From a virus, in IMG/VR virus record IMGVR_UViG_3300030060_001342, positions 1 through 22,594 of that record: a stretch of DNA of 22,594 nucleotides. One strand, 5' to 3'. A model generated the notes under the pieces. That model ran no database searches. It worked only from the letters and a program-made list of their open reading frames with translations, and was not told where the DNA came from. The translations under genes were made by a program, and so were the position numbers. Shown one piece after another: positions 15,114 through 21,791 of this stretch. The stretch's first letter is position 1; every line of letters begins with the position of its first letter.

Positions 15114-15579
15114 TTTTAAATTTAAAACACCTATTTTTAGCAAACAAAAAATGAGGGTGCTGGGAGCTCATTTTGTAAATGAATATAGAAAAATTACCTT
15201 TAGTAAAAATAACCCTATCATGTCTACTGGCAACCCCTTTCCAAAAAAATATTCCCCTGCTTATTCAGCTAGAAAAAAAACTGGTAAAATGTACAGGCAA
15301 GACTCAGGGTATAGGGCATCATATGCACCATACTTAACAGGCGACTTATTTAGAGATGTTACTGCATCAAGCAACCCAAAAAGGAATGAGTTTTCTATAG
15401 GTTGGAATAAAGAAGCTGATAAAATAGAACACCTAAAGAAACAAGGCAGAATACTGGCCAGTAAATCTAACCCTGTTAGTCCACAAGTAATGGTAAAAAT
15501 TATGCCACATATAGCAAAGTTCATGAATCAAGCACTAATGTCAGGGCAACAAGTTATAAAAATTAAAGATAAAAAATAG
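15094..15579 (+). CDS. Putative neck or tail-completion protein
   Basis: A 161-residue basic protein with AAAGGAGATTA as ribosome site inside the end of the minor head gene. The core reads PYLTGDLFRDVTASSNPKRN, FSIGWNKEADKIEHLKKQGR and a following NPVSPQVMVKIMP, which resembles the layout of HK97 gp10 / Mu gpG-type virion-morphogenesis proteins: a first loop with LTG, a strand with IGW, then a helix before a C-terminal NPxxP. If so, it joins head to tail. This is an inference from shape and context; no single residue proves it. Confidence 0.5.
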   Translation: MKKKGPDFKFKTPIFSKQKMRVLGAHFVNEYRKITFSKNNPIMSTGNPFPKKYSPAYSARKKTGKMYRQDSGYRASYAPYLTGDLFRDVTASSNPKRNEFSIGWNKEADKIEHLKKQGRILASKSNPVSPQVMVKIMPHIAKFMNQALMSGQQVIKIKDKK

Positions 15580-15583
15580 TTAG

Positions 15584-15704
15584 TTATACATATTCCTCCT
15601 TATAAAACCCAAAAAAGTTATAAAAAAATGTTGCTCTGTATTGAGTATATTTGCTAGATTATTGGAGGTTAGAGGTTAATAAAAAAACAATAGGAGATTA
15701 AAAG
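15584..15704 (+). promoter_or_regulatory. Leader/promoter element, copy B (repeat of 5588-5704)
   Basis: This stretch shares ordered blocks with copy A: TTATACATATTCCTCCT (copy A has TTATAATTATTCCTCCT), TATAAA, TTATAAAAA...ATGTT, AGGTTAGAGGTTAA, and AATAGGAGATTAAAA before ATG 15705. The distance from TATTCCTCCT to the ATG is 114 bases here and 110 in copy A. The -10-like hexamer is TATACA rather than TATAAT. It begins only five bases after the previous gene, with no terminator between, so it could be an internal promoter or a 5' UTR control element. Confidence 0.6.
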
Positions 15705-16022
15705 ATGATATCAAGTAAAATAGGACAAAAAAGTAGCTGGAAAATAGATAGATTAGAAAATAAAGACGAGTATGTTGAAAACCTTATCCTACAGTTAGAG
15801 GGTAATGTGGCAGGATTTAAAATGTTTGAAACATTTATAAATTGTGATTCAGAAATGAGATCAAACTTGGGTGGTACAGATGACGAGTCTAATGTTGAAT
15901 GGTATGAGAATCACATTAGAAGGCAGTTAATGAAATTAGATACAACTGCTTTAGCATTTTTAAGTAATGCTATAACTTTAATAGAAAATGGACAAGAAGG
16001 TACTATCAGATTTCAAGGATAG
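15705..16022 (+). CDS. Unknown small protein behind leader copy B
   Basis: A 105-residue acidic, soluble protein with AGGAG 9 bases before ATG 15705. The sequence is predicted mostly helical (DEYVENLILQLEGNVAGFKM; TTALAFLSNAITLIENGQEG) with no Cys and no membrane segment. It has a gene to itself: the duplicated leader is in front and a terminator 21 bases behind, so it appears to be a one-gene transcription unit placed between head genes. I do not recognise the family. Sharing control with the first early gene suggests early expression rather than a virion role. Confidence 0.65.
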   Translation: MISSKIGQKSSWKIDRLENKDEYVENLILQLEGNVAGFKMFETFINCDSEMRSNLGGTDDESNVEWYENHIRRQLMKLDTTALAFLSNAITLIENGQEGTIRFQG

Positions 16023-16043
16023 AGACCTCTAAATACAATAAAG

Positions 16044-16076
16044 AAAAACCCTGAGTGTAACAGCTTGGGGTTTTTT
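16044..16076 (+). terminator. Rho-independent terminator after the 105-residue gene
   Basis: A 12-bp stem AAAAACCCTGAG / CTTGGGGTTTTT (16044-16055 with 16064-16075, two G-U pairs) encloses the loop TGTAACAG and runs into a T tract. It ends the short unit begun at leader copy B. Confidence 0.82.
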
Positions 16077-16164
16077 GTTTTAAAATAAATGTAGACTTTA
16101 ATATATATTAAATATATATTATGTTGAAAGATTTATAATCAATTACTCACAAAAGAGGTTACAA
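16077..16164 (+). promoter_or_regulatory. A+T-rich gap before the scaffold gene, possible promoter
   Basis: Between terminator and scaffold gene lie a 14-bp A+T palindrome TTAATATATATTAA (16098-16111), an overlapping second one (AATATATATT, 16110-16119), and TATAAT at 16134-16139 without a correctly spaced -35. A new promoter is expected here because transcription ends at 16076 and the capsid genes must be transcribed; the exact site is not decided by the sequence. The scaffold ribosome site is AGAGG. Confidence 0.35.
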
Positions 16165-16749
16165 ATGTCAGAAGAAAACACAACTCATACTGAAGCAAAT
16201 CAGGTAAATCAACCTAGCACTGAAGCTAGTCAAAACAATGTATCTGATGGTATTCCCAAGCACAGGTTTGATGAAGTCAATAATAAATACAAAGATATGA
16301 CTACACAAAATCAGGAGTTAAAAGCTCAACTGGACGAGTTTAAAAAAACCCAAGCAGCTGAAAAACAAAAACAGCTAGAAGAACAAGGCAAGTGGAAAGA
16401 CATTGCCGAACAAAGAGGGCAAGAACTCGAAAAAGCTCAGGCAGATGTGGCGAAATGGAGCGAATATAAAACTAATAAGAGAAGCACTCTTATGGAGCAA
16501 CTAACTGATGATTCTGACAAAACAATAGCAGAAGGACTATCCTTAGAAAAGTTGGAGTTGTATGTAGGTAAGGTTACAAAAGCAAACCCACTACCAACCA
16601 ATACAGCTAGAGCAGCTTCTCAGCAACCACAAGGCGACTTTGGTGGCTATTCATCTTATGCTGAATGGGCAGCCAAAGATCCAAAAGGCTATGAAGAAGC
16701 CAATGGTCAAGTGAATTTGGGTGGTATTCCTATTGGAGTTGAACAGTAA
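16165..16749 (+). CDS. Head scaffolding protein
   Basis: A 194-residue, highly charged protein just upstream of the capsid gene. After a disordered Thr/Asn/Gln-rich N-terminus, IPKHRFDEVNNKYKDM (30-45) matches a motif seen at the start of many phage scaffolds. Residues ~36-105 form a long coiled coil rich in Glu/Lys/Gln. The C-terminus has Gly/Tyr/Trp-containing flexible sequence (DFGGYSSYAEWAAKDPKGYE) that could contact capsid protein. It would act inside the procapsid and leave before DNA entry. Remaining CpG dinucleotides look somewhat more frequent in this gene than elsewhere. Confidence 0.75.
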   Translation: MSEENTTHTEANQVNQPSTEASQNNVSDGIPKHRFDEVNNKYKDMTTQNQELKAQLDEFKKTQAAEKQKQLEEQGKWKDIAEQRGQELEKAQADVAKWSEYKTNKRSTLMEQLTDDSDKTIAEGLSLEKLELYVGKVTKANPLPTNTARAASQQPQGDFGGYSSYAEWAAKDPKGYEEANGQVNLGGIPIGVEQ

Positions 16750-17040
16750 ATGAGTAAAAAAGTAATTGTTAAAAAAGATCAGCCTAAAATAAATGATGGT
16801 GGACACAAACCATTTGGGGTAGATCTTGACCCTAATAATGACCTATGCCATGTTACTAATAAAGAAGATGGCAGTTGCAAGGCCTATTATAAAGGGAGCA
16901 AAATGCAATATGACGATTACATTTCTGAGCTAGAAAATAGAGTTGATAGAAATTCTAAAGGCAAATCAATTACCACACAATCCATAGGCACCTTCTCAGG
17001 ATGGGGAGAGGGTAAGCTGAAAAAACCTTATCAAAGTTAA
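16750..17040 (+). CDS. Unknown small protein between scaffold and capsid
   Basis: A 96-residue hydrophilic protein beginning directly after the scaffold stop; GGAG at the end of the scaffold gene lies 10-12 bases before the ATG. It contains two Cys (NNDLCHV and GSCKAYY) and a short helix (YDDYISELENRVDRN). No family is recognised. Its place between scaffold and major capsid genes suggests a capsid-associated protein, which is inference. Confidence 0.6.
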   Translation: MSKKVIVKKDQPKINDGGHKPFGVDLDPNNDLCHVTNKEDGSCKAYYKGSKMQYDDYISELENRVDRNSKGKSITTQSIGTFSGWGEGKLKKPYQS

Positions 17041-17134
17041 TTTTAAATAAACACAGCTTTAATTAGCGACACATTCAAAATGAAGGCTCACTAGAGCAGT
17101 TGAAAGAATGATGTAAGATAAGGAAATAATTATC

Positions 17135-18037
17135 ATGGCATTAGATAATGGAACAACAACAGTAACTGCCTCAGCATCAGTATTAGGTGGTGTAGGTAAG
17201 GTACTAGGCGATGCAGTAATTGCATTTAACAAAGTAAATGTGGTATCACCATTAGTAACATCAAGAATAGGTGTATCAGGAGCAAAAACAGTAGAATTTG
17301 CTGATTGGAAAGTAGCAGCTTCTAGTGATGTAGGAGAAGCGACTGAGGCAGGAGATGAAACAGCACAGCAAATAGACACAACTGCTAGAACTGCAACTCT
17401 TTCTGAGCATGTAATCCAAGTGGACATTTCTGACCTAGCTGAGCAAAGTTATGGTGCAGGTGGATCTTTAGGAGCAGGTGCAGGAGCAGTTATTGGTAAT
17501 GCTATTTCAGCAAAGCTAGATGCAGACTTAGTTGCATTGTTTGCAGCAGGTTCGCTTACCAATGATGTTGCAGGAGCAGGTGTTACACTTACACAATCAC
17601 ACATATTTGAATGCTTAAGATTGTTACATGCTAACCAAGCACCAGCACCTTTAAACCTAGTATTAGGTACACAGCAAATGTATGGTGCTAAAGGCCTTTC
17701 AACAATTATTACAGGTGCAGCAAGTCCAACAGCAACAAACTTATTTGGTAGATCTGAAGCAGGACAAGATTTAGCAATGAATGGTTTTGTTACTAAATTT
17801 GCAGGATTTGATGTATATACAACTCCTGAGATTGTTGAAGATGGTAATAATGATGAAGCAGGTTGTGCATTTTCAAAAGGTGCATTTGGATTTGCTACAG
17901 GCTCTGCTGGAATTATGTCTATTGAAACACAAAGAGATGCTTCCAAAAGAATCACAGAGTATGTAGGAACAGGTGTATGGGGTGAAACTATGATTAAAGA
18001 CCTATATGCAGTTTCCTTAACTTCAGATGTATCATAA
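17135..18037 (+). CDS. Major capsid protein (HK97-fold type)
   Basis: A 300-residue Ala/Gly/Thr-rich protein after the scaffold, with AAGGA 10 bases before ATG 17135. Its layout fits an HK97-fold capsid protein of the uncleaved, scaffold-dependent kind: an N-terminal arm, VEFADWKVAASSDVGEATEA (E-loop region), SEHVIQVDISDLAEQSYG, the spine helix around ISAKLDADLVALFAAGS, and a P- or A-domain part with LNLVLGTQQMYGAKGLSTII and GFDVYTTPEIVED. It ends with the typical FGFATGSAGIMSIETQRD, KRITEYVGTGVWGETMIKDL and YAVSLTS. A strong terminator directly follows. The antisense frame over this gene is a codon-bias shadow. Confidence 0.88.
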   Translation: MALDNGTTTVTASASVLGGVGKVLGDAVIAFNKVNVVSPLVTSRIGVSGAKTVEFADWKVAASSDVGEATEAGDETAQQIDTTARTATLSEHVIQVDISDLAEQSYGAGGSLGAGAGAVIGNAISAKLDADLVALFAAGSLTNDVAGAGVTLTQSHIFECLRLLHANQAPAPLNLVLGTQQMYGAKGLSTIITGAASPTATNLFGRSEAGQDLAMNGFVTKFAGFDVYTTPEIVEDGNNDEAGCAFSKGAFGFATGSAGIMSIETQRDASKRITEYVGTGVWGETMIKDLYAVSLTSDVS

Positions 18038-18047
18038 ATCATAATAT

Positions 18048-18071
18048 AAGGGTGGTGTAAAAGCCACCCTT
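18048..18071 (+). terminator. Terminator directly after the capsid gene
   Basis: The stem AAGGGTGG / CCACCCTT (18048-18055 with 18064-18071), extended by a T-G pair around the loop GTAAAA, is followed by TTAATTT. The tail of Ts is interrupted, so partial read-through to the small structural genes behind is likely. Confidence 0.75.
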
Positions 18072-18093
18072 TAATTTACAGGAGAAAAAAACT

Positions 18094-18252
18094 ATGGATA
18101 TATATTACAAAAAACCTAATGGCGAAATATTTAAATTTGAAAGAGGCAAAATGAAGGAATCTTCATGTGATGCTAAGTTTGTTAAATGTGATGCTAAAGG
18201 CAATGCAATTAAAGAAGAAAAAAAACCTTCTAAGAAGAAAGGAGCTAAATAA
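18094..18252 (+). CDS. 52-residue basic protein after the capsid gene
   Basis: ATG 18094 has AGGAG (18080-18084) 9 bases upstream and the stop overlaps the next start (TAATG), so translation is well supported. The N-terminus looks like a small beta hairpin (DIYYKKPNGEIFKFERGKMK), followed by two Cys (SSCDAKFVKC) and a Lys-rich tail (EEKKPSKKKGAK). No family is recognised. It is probably a small head or head-tail accessory protein by position. Confidence 0.62.
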   Translation: MDIYYKKPNGEIFKFERGKMKESSCDAKFVKCDAKGNAIKEEKKPSKKKGAK

Positions 18253-18734
18253 TGGCAAACAACTTTAGCAATAATAAAGTTATCACAGTAACAGCTACTA
18301 CAGATGCTGAAGGTATTGCACAGAACAAAGTTGTTGCAACAGGCATAGAAATTCCAAATGCTGTTTTAGGTAATGCAGGGTGTGCCTTAATTAAGTCAAT
18401 AGCATTATCAGATGCTAGTAACACATCTTTAGAATGTGATATTATTTTTACATCTGTAGCAACAGCAATATCAGGTGATGAAGGAAAAGCAGTAGGTGAA
18501 GATGTTGCAGACCTAGATGATGTTATAGCAAATGCAGCAGGATTTGTTCAGCTTGGCTCATCTGACCACACAGACCTTATTGATGCTAGATTGCATACTA
18601 AAACAGGAATAGATTTAATGGTTGAGGCAGCAGAAGATTCTAAAAGCATATACATGCACATTATTAACAGAGGTAGTACAGCAACATTTGGAGCAACTGA
18701 TGATGTGAAAGTTAAAATAGGATTAATACAATAA
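18252..18734 (+). CDS. Putative head decoration or virion protein
   Basis: A 160-residue protein rich in Ala, Val, Asp and Ser, beta-strand-like throughout (VITVTATTDAEGIAQNKVVA; LECDIIFTSVATAISGDEGK; SIYMHIINRGSTATFGATDD). It has no Cys pair, signal peptide or catalytic motif. It is coupled to the 52-residue gene upstream and the lysozyme downstream by TAATG overlaps. It follows the capsid protein, the usual place for a decoration protein; a small tail or adhesion protein is the alternative. Its role is inferred from position and composition only. Confidence 0.55.
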   Translation: MANNFSNNKVITVTATTDAEGIAQNKVVATGIEIPNAVLGNAGCALIKSIALSDASNTSLECDIIFTSVATAISGDEGKAVGEDVADLDDVIANAAGFVQLGSSDHTDLIDARLHTKTGIDLMVEAAEDSKSIYMHIINRGSTATFGATDDVKVKIGLIQ

Positions 18735-19138
18735 TGTCTTTACTAGAAAACATCAAAGAGTCTGAAGGCTTCAGGTCATCAGTATATGATGACAGCTTAG
18801 GGATACCAACTATTGGATATGGTTTTGCCATTAAAGATTTGCACCTAACTAGAGATGATTGCGATAAAATATTAGAAAGGAAAGTTGCAGAACTAAAAAT
18901 AAGAGTGCATAACAAATTTCCTTTTATAATAACACTACCAGAAAGTATTCAGGATGTAGTTATAGAATGTTGCTATCAGCTAGGTGTTACAGGTTTTAGT
19001 AAGTTTAAAAAAACATTAGCATATTTGGAAGCACATGAGTTTGAAAAAGCAGCCTTAGAAATGCTAGATAGTAAATGGGCCAAACAAACACCCAATAGAG
19101 CTAAAAAACTATCTGATATAGTGAAGTATGCGAAATAA
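18734..19138 (+). CDS. Endolysin, T4-type lysozyme (GH24)
   Basis: A 134-residue cytoplasmic muramidase that cleaves the glycan of peptidoglycan at lysis. The catalytic triad of T4 lysozyme is present at identical numbering: Glu11 (ESEGFR), Asp20 (VYDDSLG) and Thr26 (PTIGYGF). The C-terminal WAKQTPNRAKKLSDIVKYAK is also typical of the family. It is about 30 residues shorter than T4 lysozyme and has no signal peptide or SAR helix, so it needs a holin to reach the wall. The next gene, coupled by TAATG, encodes a membrane protein that could supply this. Confidence 0.93.
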   Translation: MSLLENIKESEGFRSSVYDDSLGIPTIGYGFAIKDLHLTRDDCDKILERKVAELKIRVHNKFPFIITLPESIQDVVIECCYQLGVTGFSKFKKTLAYLEAHEFEKAALEMLDSKWAKQTPNRAKKLSDIVKYAK

Positions 19139-19479
19139 TGGATATAATAGCTGTATTAGAGCAATTTGGGTTGCCTGTGGCTATGTTGTGTGCCTTTGGA
19201 TACTATATTTGGCGTCAGAACTTATGGATTCAAAATGACCTTACAAAAGATCTGCACACAAAGTTTAACAATATACACTCTGTTGTTGATTCTGATTTAA
19301 GGCATATACTTATAAAATTAATTGATCAGCAAAAATTAATGCAACTAGACCTCAAAGGTATTGAAAAAAGTCAGATGACAATGGAAAGAATTACCATAGA
19401 CATTATAGGTAAATTGATGGACAAAGACAGTGGCAATGGATTTAAGAAAAAACTAGAAAAGTTTCTAAAGGAGAACTAA
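19138..19479 (+). CDS. Candidate holin or lysis-associated membrane protein
   Basis: A 113-residue protein with a single N-terminal membrane helix (residues ~10-26, FGLPVAMLCAFGYYIW) followed by a long charged, probably coiled-coil helix and a Lys-rich end (KKKLEKFLKEN). One membrane helix plus a cytoplasmic coiled coil resembles BhlA/UviB-type holins. It sits directly behind the lysozyme with a TAATG overlap, the classic lysis-cassette place. A membrane-anchored structural or spanin-like role cannot be excluded. Confidence 0.55.
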   Translation: MDIIAVLEQFGLPVAMLCAFGYYIWRQNLWIQNDLTKDLHTKFNNIHSVVDSDLRHILIKLIDQQKLMQLDLKGIEKSQMTMERITIDIIGKLMDKDSGNGFKKKLEKFLKEN

Positions 19480-19686
19480 ATGAAGAAATTTGTAAAGTGG
19501 TTACAAGAATATGCAAAGTCTTATATTAAAAATTATGTTAAAAGCAATAAAAATGAGATTGTTGCTAAAATAAACAAAAAAGTAGATTTGCCTTTTTTAA
19601 ATGAAAAGCAAGAGGGCGAGTTAATTGAGTCAGTGTATGAAATTATAGTTGAAGTGTTTGATGATACAAAAGATTCTTCTAAATAA
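19480..19686 (+). CDS. Small amphipathic protein of the lysis/fibre junction
   Basis: A 68-residue protein begun right after the previous stop with AAAGGAG as ribosome site. The N-terminal ~30 residues form a basic, aromatic amphipathic helix (KFVKWLQEYAKSYIKNYVKS); the core KINKKVDLPFLNEKQEGELI followed by ESVYEIIVEVF looks like a helical hairpin. I recall similar small proteins near phage lysis genes but no assigned function. It may be a membrane-surface protein. Confidence 0.6.
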   Translation: MKKFVKWLQEYAKSYIKNYVKSNKNEIVAKINKKVDLPFLNEKQEGELIESVYEIIVEVFDDTKDSSK

Positions 19687-19846
19687 AGCTATAGACTATT
19701 TAGCTAGTAATTTTAAGTTGTTAAAAATACTTAAATATGTAGAGGAGCCAAATGAGCTTGACATCAAAGTGCATGAACATGATGCAAAAATAATGAGCCA
19801 TGACACAAGGCTACAGGCTTTAGAAAGAGCAATCAAAAAGAAATGA
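19661..19846 (+). CDS. Small coiled-coil protein overlapping both neighbours
   Basis: A 61-residue frame from ATG 19661; the TTG at 19649 is a weaker option. It overlaps the previous gene by 26 bases and the fibre gene by ATGA. The first half is a hydrophobic/basic helix (IQKILLNKAIDYLASNFKLL), the second a charged heptad-like coiled coil (VHEHDAKIMSHDTRLQALER). No family is recognised. The ribosome site is weak, so it likely relies on coupling with the upstream gene. Confidence 0.5.
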   Translation: MIQKILLNKAIDYLASNFKLLKILKYVEEPNELDIKVHEHDAKIMSHDTRLQALERAIKKK

Positions 19847-20988
19847 GCAAAGAACTGAAATTAGATAACCAGCTAGACCAAAACCTAAAACAATTAAAGG
19901 TTGATGAAGAAGCCACACCCATAGAAATATCAACTAAAGAAGTAAGAATCAATGAAAAAACAACAATAGAAAAAACATTGCAACTTAATGGTGATTTAGA
20001 TTTAGTTGGCACAGTAGGCACACTTAATTTTCCTGATCAAATTCAACTACAATCAGCACCAAGTGATGGTGCATTAAGTATAGAAGCAGCAGGACTTTCA
20101 ATTCTTTCTGCTTTGTGGTCAGGAACTGATGGAGATGCAGCTAATAATGATGCTACTTTAACATTGTTTGCTTCAGCTAATATGGATGCTAAAATATTAT
20201 TTATACACTCAGCATCAATTCAATGGAATGTAGGTGTGGATGGCTCTGATTCAAGCAAGTTTATATTTCATGCAAGTACAGGAACATTAGGTGATAATGC
20301 GAAACTAACATTGACTACTGATGGTGATATGATACTAGCAGGTGATTTAGCTGTTAATGGTGATGACATAACCACAGATGGTAATATGAATTTAGATAGT
20401 GGTGGCTCACTTACATTAGATGCCCATGATGGTAATTTTATTGCTAAAAAAGCAGGAACTGAATTTAGTGCTGCTAATAGTGCTTATGCAGGTATGATAC
20501 TTGGCTATACTTGTCTTAAAGGAGATGGTACAAACATAAGTACTTTTGAAATACAAAACTCTATTACTGTGGAAGATGATACACATAAAATAACATTTAA
20601 AACACCACCTAGTGAAAATGTAGAAATTGTAGCAAGTTTTTTTATTAATAGGTCATCAACAGATACAAGGATTACTGCTGGGTTGTCTGACCAAGATGCT
20701 TCAACAGGATATAACTCAATAGGACAAACATTTGAATATGACTATGGAGGATTAAGTTTTAGTGATGATGAAATAGATGATGAAGCATTAACTGCAAGAT
20801 GGGTGTTAAGTGCAAGTGAATTAGCAGCAGTAGGCTCTAGCAATACTTTTTGGATAGGGTTAGGTACAGGTGGTTCAACTAAAAATGCTTACTTGCAATA
20901 TGGATTTAGGTCAACACATAATCTTATGTATAGTCCTTTCACAATCAAAGCAACAGCCTTACCAGCATCAATTTATGACGGACAATAG
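19843..20988 (+). CDS. Tail fibre or spike-like protein
   Basis: A 381-residue protein. The N-terminal ~45 residues are helical and charged, a likely attachment region (LKLDNQLDQNLKQLKVDEEA). It then has short repeated beta motifs: GDLDLVGTVGTLNF (50-63), GDMILAGDLAVNGDDITTDG (161-180), NMNLDSGGSLTLDAHDGNF (181-199), the G-D-L-x-V-x-G pattern common in phage fibre shafts. The C-terminal ~170 residues are a globular beta domain (FEYDYGGLSFSDDEID and later) that may bind the receptor. No chaperone-type self-cleaving end is visible. Confidence 0.7.
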   Translation: MSKELKLDNQLDQNLKQLKVDEEATPIEISTKEVRINEKTTIEKTLQLNGDLDLVGTVGTLNFPDQIQLQSAPSDGALSIEAAGLSILSALWSGTDGDAANNDATLTLFASANMDAKILFIHSASIQWNVGVDGSDSSKFIFHASTGTLGDNAKLTLTTDGDMILAGDLAVNGDDITTDGNMNLDSGGSLTLDAHDGNFIAKKAGTEFSAANSAYAGMILGYTCLKGDGTNISTFEIQNSITVEDDTHKITFKTPPSENVEIVASFFINRSSTDTRITAGLSDQDASTGYNSIGQTFEYDYGGLSFSDDEIDDEALTARWVLSASELAAVGSSNTFWIGLGTGGSTKNAYLQYGFRSTHNLMYSPFTIKATALPASIYDGQ

Positions 20989-20996
20989 GAGAATAA

Positions 20997-21782
20997 ATGA
21001 GTTTTACAAATAAAAGCATAGCAACAAGTTATGGAGATATACTACAAACAGATAACAATGGTAGTGGAAGAACTGCTAGTGGCACAGTAATAAAAGATGG
21101 GTTAGGCCAATCCACTGCTTTGACTTTAGGTAGTGATAAAATTAAAGTAAAACCAGCAAGTGATAGCACAACTGCTGTTGTTGTAGAAAATGCAGCAGGA
21201 ACTGATATATTGGTAGTAGATGCAACTAATACAAGCATAAAAGCAGGAACTACACAAAGTTATGTAAACACACAAATAAAAGAGTTTGGTGTTTTTGATA
21301 TGTCACCAACAGCAGACACACATCATCCTATGGTAGCAATGAATGCAATGTATTCATCAGGAGCATCAGCACTTGCAACAATGACAGATTTTGGAACAGG
21401 CACAGACCCTGCAACTACATTTGCTTTTTCAAGTGGTGCAGAACACATAGTGCCATTGTATTGGTATGTGCCTACTGCAATTACAATAGATGAGGTGCGA
21501 GTTATAGCTTCAACAGATGCAGCAGATACATTAAACTTTCACTTGTATTCTTATGCAATGGGAACTGGTACTGGTGTTGGTGCAGGTGATTTAGGAGATG
21601 GAACATTACTTGCACACAATGGTAGTAGTTTAACTACTGGAGATGACAGGATAACAACAACAACTCTTACAATAGATTCTGCAAACACAACAGCAGATAG
21701 GGTTATATTAGCATTTGTTGAAAATGTAGGTGACACAAATGACATCACAGCACAATTAATAGTAAAATATCATTATCAATAG
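20997..21782 (+). CDS. Fibre-associated beta-rich structural protein
   Basis: A 261-residue Thr/Ala/Gly/Ser-rich protein with AGGAG before ATG 20997. The N-terminus contains shaft-like pieces (SDKIKVKPASDSTTAVVVEN; AAGTDILVVDATNTSIKAGT). The rest looks like a jelly-roll-like domain: HIVPLYWYVPTAITIDEVRV and TADRVILAFVENVGDTNDIT. This type is frequent in marine phage tail-fibre regions as far as I recall. It may be a second receptor-binding or capsid-surface protein. There is no enzymatic motif. Confidence 0.6.
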   Translation: MSFTNKSIATSYGDILQTDNNGSGRTASGTVIKDGLGQSTALTLGSDKIKVKPASDSTTAVVVENAAGTDILVVDATNTSIKAGTTQSYVNTQIKEFGVFDMSPTADTHHPMVAMNAMYSSGASALATMTDFGTGTDPATTFAFSSGAEHIVPLYWYVPTAITIDEVRVIASTDAADTLNFHLYSYAMGTGTGVGAGDLGDGTLLAHNGSSLTTGDDRITTTTLTIDSANTTADRVILAFVENVGDTNDITAQLIVKYHYQ

Positions 21783-21791
21783 GAGAAACTT

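Noticed and set aside
16098-16119. A+T palindromes before the scaffold gene as an operator
   Set aside because: Alternating AT runs form palindromes easily in DNA of this composition; there is no second copy elsewhere to support a specific site.
17041-17134. Promoter or terminator in the gap before the capsid gene
   Set aside because: There is no stem with a T tract and no -35/-10 pair at proper spacing; TTGAAA near 17100 has no matching -10. I see only the capsid ribosome site.
17449-18042. Long antisense frame opposite the capsid gene (197 codons)
   Set aside because: The sense strand has a clear capsid protein. The antisense frame arises from codon bias in an Ala/Thr-rich gene and has no ribosome site or recognisable domain.
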